This document shows positions 35,195 through 46,321 of a stretch of 64,000 nucleotides of DNA, one piece after another. The DNA lies in assembly GCA_018287875.1 (NCBI GenBank), contig JAGVVL010000025.1, positions 2,542,001-2,606,000 of the forward strand, written 5' to 3'. The translations under genes were made by a program, and so were the position numbers. Numbering within the stretch: the stretch's first letter is position 1; each line of letters starts with the position of its first letter. The stretch comes from Nigrospora sphaerica. Taxonomy: Eukaryota > Ascomycota > Sordariomycetes > Amphisphaeriales > Apiosporaceae. The notes below the pieces were generated by a model. It did no database searches and was not told the DNA's origin. It was given only the letters and a program-made list of their open reading frames with translations.

Positions 35195-36456
35195 CCCGGA
35201 GGAAAGGGGAGGAGAAGGAGGAGAAGAAGAAGAGGAAGAAGAATGGACGAGACTCGGAAGGTCAAGTCAGCAAGGTACGCAACCGGATTGCGGGCATAGA
35301 CTGACTTCGCCGCCGCCGCCGCCGCCGCTGCTGCTGCTGCTACTACTGCTACCCGGCCGGCCCAGGACCGAACTTTGGTCCGTCCTCTCCGGAGGCGCCT
35401 CGTTGAAAACCCGCCCTCGAGCTGGATCGGCGGGGTAACGGCAAGCCACAAGCCACGAACCCCTCAATTAGGTCGAACGGCTGCCCGTGCTGAGCGGAGG
35501 GATGGATCTATGTATCTGGATCGGGTGTAATGTCGAGTGCTCGTAGGGCTGGGCAAGGGAGGCATCAAAGGCCGGCCGGCTTATTACACCCGTGCTCGCT
35601 GCAAATTCCGCAGGATGGCTCGACGGAATGCCGAAAAACTTCAAGTACAGTCACCGACCTACAAATGTGCTGTGCAGTACCCAGGTGTAGGCATGTACCT
35701 ACATCCTAGCTTCCGTCGGGTACATAGACCTGTAGCGTGCTCATGTACCTACACCTCCCGACAGCTGAAACACCGTGGCAGCGTTGTGGAGAAACCCTGT
35801 CAGCTTGTAATCCGCCGCCCTCCCACTGTCGAGGATGAGATTTCGGAGCGACAGGCACTGGGGACCTAACATGAAAGCTTGACTGCTTGAGGCTGCTCCT
35901 AGCCTGGAAATGGAAAGCCGCGTGCGGGAGAGGAGGACGAGCAGTGTCTCAAAGCCCCCCCCCCTAACTTGCCGCCCCCTCCTTTCGTCGCAGGGCTCAG
36001 GTAGATGTACTACTGTGCGAGAGACTCGGCGTGTGTGGGCGGCGACACCCACGTTGGCCCAACCCTGTCAGCTCTGCCCTCGCCCTGCCAAGTGACGACG
36101 CGCGATACCATCACCTGCATGCCTCGGCGTCCCTGTGCCCAACTTTTGGATGCTGCGTCGTGTATCATGTCCGCCGGCCTTCTTGTCCACAACTACATCC
36201 AACCTCAACCTCATAGATAGAACGGCCGCTGCCCCCTCCCAAGGCGTTGCCGCTCTACCGCCTCCCCGTTCTCGATCGACCGACGGACTTTGACCCGACC
36301 GACCACCGTTCGACCGTCCACGTCCATGCCCGCGTCCGCTTTCCCGATGCTATCCCCTGCAGGCAACTGAACACGCGCGCCCCCTCTCCCTTCTTCCCTC
36401 TCTCCTCGAAACTTCGACCCCTTATCTGTTCTGCCTCCCCAACCGAAGCGGCCTAG
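35195..36456. promoter_or_regulatory. Divergent intergenic region TACO1-like (-) / LAA1 (+)
   Basis: This 1.26 kb holds both promoters. Immediately next to the TACO1-like start is a GAA-rich run. Near 36270-36450 lies a C/T-rich leader typical of the genes in this window. Confidence 0.6.
35309..35352. repeat. (GCC)n-(GCT)n-(ACT)n trinucleotide run
   Basis: Compound repeat of CCG, CTG and CTA units in the upstream or leader region of the TACO1-like gene. Confidence 0.9.
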
Positions 36457-39400
36457 ATGTCTTCGCCCGACGACGCCCCGGCCGGCGATCCCAACGGCGC
36501 TGCGCTGCCGCCCGCCACGTCGATTGCGTCGCCGCCGCGCACCAGTGCCCTGCACGCTACCGACAACCCCGAGCTGGACCTGGCCAAACTGCAGGCGCTA
36601 CCCGCCGAGCAGCAGGACCTGTTTCTACTGACCTATGTCTCGTCCCTCCGCAACCATGTGCTGAGCCTCTCGGCCGATGACTGCACCGCCCAGCAGTTCT
36701 ACCTGAAGAAGGAGGTCTTCCAGGTCATCAACCTCGCCGCGCCCTCGCCGAGCCGTGTCGTCCGGAACAACCTGGGCACCATCCTGGCCTACGTCTTCGA
36801 GCACGGCGACCGGAAGCTGCTGTTCGAGACGGTCAACGACCTGGTCGTCCTCGTCGCCAACTCCAAGGCCAAGACCGACGCCGAGAACCGCACCCGGCAT
36901 GCCGCCGTCGCTTGCCTGGGCGACGTCTACGCCGCCGCCGGCGACAGCGCCATTGGCCTCCACCAGTTGGCCTGCACCACCCTGCTGAAGCTGCTCAAGT
37001 CGGCCTCGAGCAACGCCGGCCTGCGGGCCACCGTCTTGACGTCATTGTCCAAGATCGTGGCCATGGTGGGCGCCAGCACCGACGAGAGCATCGCCCGCGA
37101 CATCTGGAAGCAGGCCCGCGGCGTCGCCTCCAGCGACAAGGGCTTCCTGGCCATTGTGGCAGCCTGCCGCGCCCTCAAGGCCCTCCAGCGCCACACGCCC
37201 TACTTTGACAACTCGAGCGACTTCGATAAGCTGACTTCGGCCCTCTTCAAGACCATCGACTCGGGCTCCCCCAGCGTGCGCCATGCCGCCGCCGACTGCC
37301 TGGCCGAGGCCTTGGTCAAGAGCTACTCGGAGATTGGGGCCGCCGAAAATGCACTGGCCAAGTCGAAAAAGCCAAAGTCCAAGGCGAGCAAACGCTCCTC
37401 GGTCCAGCCCGGCGCCGGCCTGGCCGACGAGGACGACCTTCCCAGCTCGCGGCCCGGCAGCCCCGCCCCCGGCGGCAAGAGGACCCAGGATCTGGCCTTC
37501 TCCCTGCTCGAAATGTTGCGGATCCTGTCCGGCCACTACGTGCGCATGTCCACGACCAACAAGGCGCGCGCCGCCCTCGGCGTCTGCTACGGGCGGCTGC
37601 TGAGAAAGCTGGGTGAGAAGGTCGTCTCGGCCAACTACCTCAAGATCCTAGAAAACCTCACCGTGGACCTGTTAGGCGCCCCCAGCATCACCAACAACCG
37701 CTACCGCTTGTTGATCTCCCGGCGCATCGTGGATACGATCCTGCAGGACGTCGTGGGCCGCCGCATCCTCGGCGAGTCCGGTCAGGTGGCCGCTGCGAGG
37801 GCCATCGTCAACGACATCTTCAAAAATTACCCCCAGACCCTCAAGGAGCGCCCAGAGCCGTCCAAGCATACTTTGATCGCGGCCCTGGGCGCCGTCAGCT
37901 CGCTCGTTGACTCGCTTGGCTCGGCCGCCAACAACTTCGCCGAACCGTGCCGTGATGGTCTTCTACAGGTGCTGCAGCACCCGAGCTACAGCGTGCAGGT
38001 CTTTGCTTCGCGCTGTCTCAAGAGCTTTGTGCTCGCCTGCCCGCAGCAGCTCCTGCCGTGTCTGTCGGTATGCATGAACAGCCTCAGCCGAGAACTGACG
38101 CTGCTCACTACAGGCCGGCAATCGTCCAGGCGCTGCGTCGGGTTCGCCCACGGCCTGGCGGCCACGCTCAGTGCCAGCCCCGCGCGGCCGCTCTACGGGT
38201 CCGTGGACATTAACAGTCGCGTGCTCACCATGGCGACCGGCCTCCTCAAGTCCAGCGGGAAGTCGGAGCTTCGCGTTTCGAGCACCCAGATCCAGGTCGC
38301 ATGGATCTTGATGGGTGGTCTGATGTCCCTCGGGCCCAACTTTGTCAAGATCCACCTTTCGCAGCTCTTGCTGCTGTGGAAGAATGCCCTGCCCAAGCCC
38401 CTGGCAAAAGACAATACCTCGAGTCGCAGCCTCCTGGAGGCTTCGTTCCTAACCCACGTCAGAGAATGCGCTCTGGGCTCCATCCTTGCCTTCCTCCAGT
38501 TCAACAGCCGTTTACTCACCGTGGACGTCTCGAAACGGATCGCCACCATGTTGCAGGGCACCACCATGTTTCTCAAGACGCTCCCTTCTAAGAAAACGAG
38601 TGACGATATATCCCAACGGCTCACCCCGGCCCTGCAGCTGCACGACTTGGAGCTCATGGTGCAGAGGCGGGTCCTTCAGTGTTACATCAAGCTGGTCAAC
38701 CAGAGTCCGGCCGGAGGGAGCGAGGCACTGCTGCAGTCTAACCTTCTTACTCAGGCCATCTCTCTATTCTCAGACCCCGAGAACTACGGCGCCAACTCCC
38801 TCGGTGCTTCCATCGCCAACGCTGCTGGCGCCATCGAGGGCGTCTGGGAGGTCGGGGACAACTCGGGCTTTGGCATCACGGGCCTCGTGCGAGGCTTCAA
38901 GACGCACCCGCTCCCCGGCCAGCAGGAAGCTTCCGAGGACGACCTGGCGAGGGCGGAATCCGACGCTGAAAGCCAGATTGACGATCTCCTGAAGTCGCCC
39001 ATCTGCCCATCGTTGGAGCACGATGCCGCAGCGCTCTATGTCGGCGCCCCCGATGACGAGGGCCTGCCCGACCCCCCAGCTACCGAGGTGGTCAACACGG
39101 CGATCCAACTGTTTGCCTTCGTCTTCCCCCTCACTCCTACCAAGGTTCAAGAGAGCATTCTGGAGCAGCTTGTCTCCTTTCTCTCGGCAGGGTCGCTGCA
39201 ACGCGACCCCGGACGAAAGGCTGCCATCGACGTCAACGTGGCTACGGCCCTCCTTTCCACCCTGAAGGTGGCCGTCAAAGAGACCTCGGCCAGCCCGGGC
39301 GACGTGACCAATTTGGCCGTCGAGCGCCTTCTCCAGGAGCTGATCAGAGGCTTCGTTGTGGCTCCCGACCAGTATGTCCGCAGTCTGGGCTACGCAGCGC

Positions 39401-42400
39401 TGGCCCGGCTATGCAACACGTGCGGCAACGCGTTCACAAACCAGGAGATAAAGCACCTCGTCGATACCATCGTGGGGAACCGGGAGCCGAGTGCCCGAGC
39501 GGGGTGCGCCATGGCCCTGGGCTGCATACAGGCCAAGGTAGGCGGCATGGCCGCTGGCTACCACCTCAAGACGATATTGGGCATCCTGATGTCCCTGTGC
39601 AACGACCCGCACCCGACGGTGCACTTCTGGGCCTTGGAGGCCCTGTCGCAAGCGGCCGATGCCGCGGGCCTCGGCTTCGCCTCCTTCGTGCCCAGCACGC
39701 TGGGCATGCTGGCTCAGCTCTACCTCTCCGGCACCCATCACGCCGAATTGTCGTCCGCTATCACGATGAACCTGGAGATGGACTTGTCTACGCCCGCTGC
39801 CATCGCCCGCTGTGTCGACTCTCTCATCAACGTGTTGGGCCCCGACCTCCAGGACTCGACCAAGTCACGCGAGCTGATTATGACCCTGGCGGGTCAGCTG
39901 CAGGAAGAGGACGATGTGCTGGTTCAGCGCGCCAGTCTCGGTTGTCTGGAGCATCTGTCGCTCTACGCTCCCGGGACCATGGTGTTCACGGACTACGTCA
40001 AGCTGCTACAAAGGTACCTCAACGGCACCGTGGTGGGTCTGCGGGACGCCGCCGTCGATGGGCTTTACAATCTCATGAAGAGGACCGCCCGGGACGTTCT
40101 CGAGGCCGCTGAGCCAGGTCTCGAGGACCAGCTGTGGCTGGTGCTGGACAGCGCACCGAACCATGATGGTATTCGCAACATTATCCGTAACTGGATGCGT
40201 CAGACGTGCCTAACCGACACCTCGGCGTGGCTCATGCGTCTCCAGAACGTCATGAAATTAACGCGTGCCAAGGCGGCAGTGGACACACAGGGCGGCTCGA
40301 ACAAGGCGAGTGCCACCGTCGACCTTCGCGATGAAGAGGTCGCTGGTTTCGCCGCCGCGGCCGGCGTCACGCATGATGACAAGGACGCCCCTGCGGCATC
40401 CGAAGTCGAGCCTCTGCGTTGGCAGGTCCGGACTTTTGCCATCAGCTGCCTGAATGAAATCTTCGTCCTCATCAGCAAGGACCTGGCGACGAACGGCGAA
40501 TCTCCGGCCCAGATGGCCCTGCAGGCCAAAATTGCCGACGTCGTCCGCATGGCCTTTTCGGCTTCGACCTCAAGCGTGCTGGAACTGAGAATCTGGGGTC
40601 TCAAAATCATAGGGGCCGTCCTGCGCATGTTTGGTAAAGCGCCCGATCCCGACTTTGAAGAGGCCATGCTGCTGGAGCAGTACCAGGCGCAAATCAGCTC
40701 GGCACTCACCCCGGCCTTCGCCGCCGACTCGTCCCCGGAGCTTGCTGCCGAAGCTGTGAATGTCTGCGCGGCCTTTATCGCCACCGGCATCGTGACGGAC
40801 GTGGACCGCATGGGACGCATCCTCAAGACGCTGGTCACTGGGCTGGAAAACTTCTCCACCGAGACGGAAAACGCCAGCATTGGCGATCTCCAGGGCCTCA
40901 GTTCCAATGCTCAGGTCATGGTCAAGATGTCTGTCTTTTCTGCTTGGGCCGACCTGCAAGTGGCCAGTACCGAGCAGAAGTACCTGCACGAGGTCCTGAA
41001 GCCTCACATTGGAAAGCTCACCCCGCTTTGGCTGGCTTCGCTGCGGGAATTCGCTCGTCTCCGGTTCGAGCCCGACATCTCTATGACGCTGGGACCCCCG
41101 TCACTTTCGGGCAGCCTCGACACCGTGTACGCCGCGCTGAATCGCGAGACGCTCCTTAGGTTCTACCAGGACTCGTGGCTCAAGCTGGTCGACGCCATCG
41201 CGAGCCTGATTGAACAGGACAGCGAGTTCGTCTTTGACGCGCTGGATGGGAAGGAGACGGATGGCCCGGCCGCCAACGACAAGTCGAAGGGACCCGACAT
41301 TAACTACCGGGACGAGCCCGTCGCCTTTTTCTTCGTTCTTTTCGGCATCGCGTTTGAAGCGCTGGCGACCCGCCCGGGCCAGGCCGACTCGTTGGCTACG
41401 CACGAACAGACGCTGGAGATCCTCCAGGCTCTTAAGAAAATCCTGCATCCCAGCGTCTCGGGCCATGCCATCTACCGGGAAGCCATCTTCTCCGAGACGA
41501 TGGACCTGCTCGACCGCCTCGTGCTGACCGAGGGCCTCGACGTCCAGGCCGTCATTGTCGAGATCGCACGCGCGCTCTGTGTCGCCCACCCGTCGGCCCG
41601 CAAGCAGCAACAACCCGACAATAACGATTTGACCGAGGACATTGAGCAGCTGTTTGAGCTCACGCGCATCATCGTCCTCGTCCTGTCGGGGATGCTGCCG
41701 AACCTGGTCGAAGCCAACCAGCCCGTGCGCCACCAGCTCACCGAGGAGGCCGTGCTGCTCATCCGGACGGCCCTCAGCGCCATTGTCGACGCCGCCGAGG
41801 TATTCCCAGCCATTATCAAAACGGACCTCCACGCCTGCATCATTCACATTTTCGGTACCATATTGGCCACGCAGACCTGCCAGGACGTCATCGTGCCCCA
41901 GGCACTGCCCATGTTGAAGCGCTTCGTTGCCAGCATGGCGGCGTCCCGTGCCGGCTCGGATGGCGTAGCCCCCGCCGACGTCCAGCTGTCGGGCTGTCTG
42001 CGCCGGTTCCTGTCCATCTACCTTAATGCACAAAAGCGCGAGGTGCCCACTTCACTTCAGTGCGTCAAAAACTGCCTACTCGCCATCACGATACTATTCA
42101 CGGGCGGCCAGAACCATCTTGCCGCTAGCGACCGGCTTGTCTCGCGCTTCCTTGATGAGCTGATGGACTGCTTGACGGACCGCATGGTAAGCCCCCCCCC
42201 CCCCTCACATGCGACCATTGCCGGCCTTTGCGGCGTTGCTAACCCGTGTGATTCAGACGGCCAAGATCGCGGCCAACTGTGTGAGGTCCCTGCTCCTACA
42301 GGCTTCCCCGACACCGGCGGATCAGTCCATCTCGCGGTACCTGCTTCCGCGTCTGGTGGCCTTCGTCGTCAACACGGACCCCGAGGACCCCGAGAACGCG

Positions 42401-42733
42401 CGCAAGCTGGTGGCGCACAGCCTGACGCAGTACGTGGCCACCATTGACGCCGACCACGCCCAGATCGTCATGGCCGTCGTGGCGCCCGCGCTCCTGTCGC
42501 GGGCTTCAAGCGAGGGCGCCGACGTCTACCAGGAGACCAGCGCCCGCCTGCTTGAGATGGCGTCGGCGCACCAGACGGCTTTCCGGGGCATCGTGGCCGC
42601 CATGAGTGAGGGCCAAAAGGCCTTTATGGAAGAGGTCATCCGCTCCGGCCGGCAAACGGGCGCCGAAAACAAGAGCGCCAGCAGCGCCAGCGGCCAGCCC
42701 ACCATCGCCCTGAAGATGAACTTCGGGGTCTAG
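36457..42733 (+). CDS. LAA1: Laa1/HEATR5-family HEAT-repeat protein
   Basis: Very large alpha-solenoid protein; the yeast Laa1 and animal HEATR5 proteins act with the AP-1 clathrin adaptor in trans-Golgi/endosome sorting. Two exons, 36457-42186 and 42257-42733, give 2068 aa (yeast Laa1 about 2014). The single intron lies near the 3' end, has a GTAAGC donor followed by a C13 run, and joins ...DRM to TAKIAANCVRSL in frame. The whole length consists of paired hydrophobic helices of HEAT type. Family blocks include FYLKKEVFQVINLAAPSPSR, VRNNLGTILAYVFEHGD near the N-terminus and ALGCIQAKVGGMAAGYHLKT near residue 1025. A short disordered segment (SKKPKSKASKR to PGGKRTQ) lies at about residues 305-345. 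There is no membrane span or signal. Without the intron the frame ends 95 codons early in an unrelated tail. Confidence 0.9.
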
Positions 42734-43060
42734 CGGGCGCTATACCCCCGAAGCAAAACTCAAGGGTACCCCAAGAGTTAGATAGGAGGGTGGTGCGATG
42801 AACTGAATGAGCCTATGATACGGGACGCAGCGCCTAATAAACCACATTTGAGCAAGTCGGCGCATTGCCCGGCTCCCTGCTTATTTAATGACATCCAAGT
42901 ACACGAGTAGTTTTACCCGTCGCCTGTGTGACGAGTGGTCATGTTCTATTGCCGGCATCTTGGGCCTCTCGTTAAGTCCGCTAGCTACCACACAGCCATT
43001 CCTCACCGGGGGGTATCCGACTCCGGCCTGCAGCCGACTCTCTCCTACACGGAACCAGCC
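42734..43060. other. Convergent 3' region LAA1 / NOP4
   Basis: 327 bp containing both 3' UTRs; nothing else seen. Confidence 0.6.
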
Positions 43061-45523
43061 TCACCCGCGGCGAGCCGTAGCCTTTTTCTTCCGCATTATT
43101 CGTTTCCGACCGATGATCTTCTGGTCCAGCGCTTTCCGGGTCGCACTCTTGGACTCATCCCCGGCGGCATCCTTGGCGTCATCCGCCGCGGCGACCTTGG
43201 CCCCCTTGGCCCCCTTGGCCCCCTTAGCCCCCTTGCTGCCCTTGGCCTCGCCCTTGGCCTCGCCCTTGGCCCCGCCCTTGGGGCCCAGCGCCTTGCCCTT
43301 CTTGAAAGGGGCCTTGTCGGCCGAAGAGGGAGGGCGGCTCGTAGAATGTCCGGCCGCCGGCTCGGCGCCCCTTTTGTGAAATTTGCTCTGGAGGTCCTGG
43401 CGGCGCGCGACGACCTGGGCGTTTTCGATGGCAAACTCGACAATCAGGCGGTGCGTCTTGCCGGTATCGCTCTTGACGGCGTGGCCGTTGAGCCAGCGCA
43501 GGCCCATGAGCGCGGCGCGGTGGCAGTGGTACTCGATGAAACCGTAGCCACGGCTCTTGCCGGCGCCGTCGGCCTCGGAGACCTTGGAGCCCTGCTTGTT
43601 CTCGAAGACGATCTTGGTCTGCTTGACCACGCCCTTGCCCTTTTCGCGGCGGCGACGCTCGGCTTCGCGGTCCTCCATGCCGCCGCGCGTGAGCTCTTCG
43701 CGCGACAGGGGCTCGCGGCGACCCTCTTTGACGTCCTTGGCGAACCCGACGACGGCCTCGCGGGCGAGCACCTTGAGGTCCTTGGAGTCCACGTTGCGCG
43801 GGATGTTGCGGATGGCGAGACGCGTCAGGCTCAGGTGCAAGCTGGGGTTGGTCTGGATCATCTTCTTTCGCTGCGCCAGACTCTCCTCGCGCATCTTGAT
43901 CTCGGCCTCGGACAGTAGAGAGTGGAGCGGCGAGCCGTGCGAGATGGTGCCCTCGGAAAGCAAGTACAAGCGGCGCTTGTCTTTGGTTTCGCGGGCCGCT
44001 GCGCCCGTGGCCGCGAGGCGCGTCGCTTCATCCTTATTGACGGCCTGCGACACCTGGAGGACTCTGCCGTCCAGCGTGTACAGGCCCGCAGCGTCGGCCA
44101 TTTCGTCTTGCAGCACGGAACGCTTGCCCGTGGCCTCGGACAGCCGTGGGCGCGGCGCGTTTTTCAGACAGGCCAAAGATTCCTCCTTGCTCACGAAGCA
44201 AACAAATCCCACACCAGCGGGGCCTGTATCATGGAGTCAGCACTCGTAGCAAGTCAGGGGCAGCAGGTGGGCATGTAAATCGGCCACGGAGTATACCACA
44301 GCACAAGTGTACAGAAGCGCCATTCGGTAGGGGCTCAGGCGGGGATACTTACGGTCTGTAGCACGATCCACCACGACGCGGGCGTATCTGATATGGCCAA
44401 ACTGCTCGAAATGCGCCTTCAACTCGGCGTCTGTGACAGAATATGGCAGGTTCCGAATGAACAAAGTCGTATCGTTGCTCGTCATCAGAGGCTTGGACGG
44501 CGTTTTGCTGTTCTCCTCGTCGTCATCGTCCTCCGCCCCATCCTCGTCGTCGTCGTCCTTTTCTTCCTCTTCTTCAAGATTCTCCATGTGGTTTTTCATG
44601 AAGTTGCGCATATCCTCGTCTTCCTCCTCGTCCGCCTCGTCCTTATCGTCGTCTCCCTGCTCTTCGCTTTCGTCTGCATCGGACTTGTCGTCGGTTTTCT
44701 CGGCCTTTTCAGAGGCCTCCGGTTTCTGCTGCTTGGTCCACTCCGTCTTATCGGCCGCCCAGTCCACCACGATAGTCCGGCCATCGACCACCTTAGCGTT
44801 TTCGGCTTCCAGCGCCTGCTCGGCATGTTTGCGGCGTCGGAAGGTAACGAAGCCAAAGCCTGAGAGTTTCCCCTTGTTCTGGGGCAGGTCGGCAAACTTA
44901 ATCTTTCCGTGGTGCTGGAAGAGGGCTGCCAATTGGTCCGAGGTCTTGATGCTCCACGGCAGATTGCGGATGATCAACTTGGAGTTCTGGGGTTTCTTCG
45001 CCTCTTCCAAGGCGGCCCGCCTTTTCTCCTTCTGCGAGATGGCGTCGGCGACGCCGTCGGCGGCAGCCTTTCGCTTTCGGGTCTCGGCAACCTCGAGGTT
45101 GATCTTGGAGCCGTCAAATTTCTGGTTGTGCAGCTTCTGTTTCGCTTCGATGGCGTCTTCGGCATCGGTGAAGGTCACGAATCCGTAGCCCCTGGACGCC
45201 TTGGTGGCACGGTCCTTCACAATGGTGGCATGCTTGACAGGGAAGTGCTCGGAAAAGAAGGCGACCAGACTCTCGTCGGTCGCCGAGGCGGGCAGGGAAC
45301 GAACAAAAAGAGTCCTGTTCTCTTCGACGCGCGGCCGTTTGGCGGCGCGCTCGGCCGAGTCGGCGGCGGATGTAGGCTCGGCGGCGTTGTTTTTCTCAGC
45401 CGCAGCCTTTGCGACGACCTTGGACCCTACAGGCGAGGATGCAGCAGCTCCCGGGCTGGCGGCGGTCGCTTCGTGGCCCTCGCCCTGGTCGCGACGGCGC
45501 TTGAGTTTCCCGGCGGCTCCCAT
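43061..45523 (-). CDS. NOP4: Nucleolar RNA-binding ribosome-biogenesis protein Nop4
   Basis: Nucleolar protein (RBM28 in animals) needed for 27S pre-rRNA processing and 60S subunit formation. Two exons, 45523-44353 and 44223-43061, give 777 aa. The 129-bp intron is longer than others here, has a GTAAGT donor, and splits an Arg codon so that DRATDR joins PAGVGFVCF. Four RRMs are visible: residues 71-148 (RNP1 RGYGFVTF), 181-258 (SGFGFVTF), 352 to about 450 (PAGVGFVCF) and about 525-650 (RGYGFIEY). An acidic linker (about 272-340, Asp/Glu runs) separates RRM2 and RRM3. The C-terminus is Lys-rich with KGA/KGE repeats at about 705-735. I chose MGAAGKLKRR at 45523 over an upstream Met at 45568 because it matches homologues. 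It shares its promoter region with YCG1. Confidence 0.92.
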
Positions 45524-46321
45524 TTTGTATTCTGGGCGGTGGTAGGTTGGCGAGGTGTTTGATTCCAAGTCACCGGCTGAACACCCGGTAGTGGCTAATG
45601 GAGGAACTGGCGGCGGAGTTGAGGAGGTCGCTCGCTCTCAAGACGGGCTCACGAGAAAGAAAAAGTTCGGATAAGATAAAAGTTTAGGTGGGTCGCGAAT
45701 AGGCTAGTGGTTGCCCGTCGGTGGGAAGAGTGGATCGTGTAGGAGGGGAGACGGAGGAGGTACCGCGAGTACCTCAGCCGAGTCTCTCTGGACTGGCAGG
45801 AAGTACCCCAGATCAGGTTCCGAGCGGGAGGTACGAAGGGGCGCATGCGCGCGCCTGCCCATTGGGGGGGGGGGGGGGGGGCGCCTGCCAACCAGCTCGT
45901 GCCTGCCTTTCCCACTGCCCCTCCTCTTCCTGCTCTGCTCCTCCGTGCGCTGGCTGGCTGTTTTTAGTAAACATTGGATGTGACGAATCACAAGCAATCC
46001 CCCATTTTTGCTCCCTTTGCACCTACGAAAGCGACATCCATCCGTCTGCCCGTGAGAAGCGATCAATCACTTGCCCTGTGTGCTCGGTTTACGTAGCGCG
46101 CGCATTGCTCATACAGCAAGCATCATTCTCGTAGGAACAACCAGAGGCATTTCGAACAGGCACGCCCCTACCGCTGCGGACGACACCCGCCTCGACCCGC
46201 GTCAAAGTCTCATTCGTACTTCCCGACGCGCTACACGCTCTCGCGCCCTACGCCTCTCGCTCTCCCTCGTGCACCTCGCCGTCCGTCGAAGACGCGCCCA
46301 CGACCTCCGCACGGCAACGCG
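45524..46321. promoter_or_regulatory. Divergent intergenic region NOP4 (-) / YCG1 (+)
   Basis: 798 bp between two divergent starts. It contains an 18-G tract at 45864-45881, roughly central. The YCG1 side ends in a C-rich leader. Confidence 0.65.
45864..45881. repeat. G18 homopolymer tract
   Basis: Eighteen G on the + strand in the NOP4/YCG1 promoter region; possibly G-quadruplex forming, and length uncertain in any assembly. Confidence 0.95.

Noticed and set aside
33314..35299. 661-codon + frame over PET100 and the TACO1-like gene
   Set aside because: It ignores the PET100 intron and then runs antisense to the TACO1-like gene; no domain of its own.
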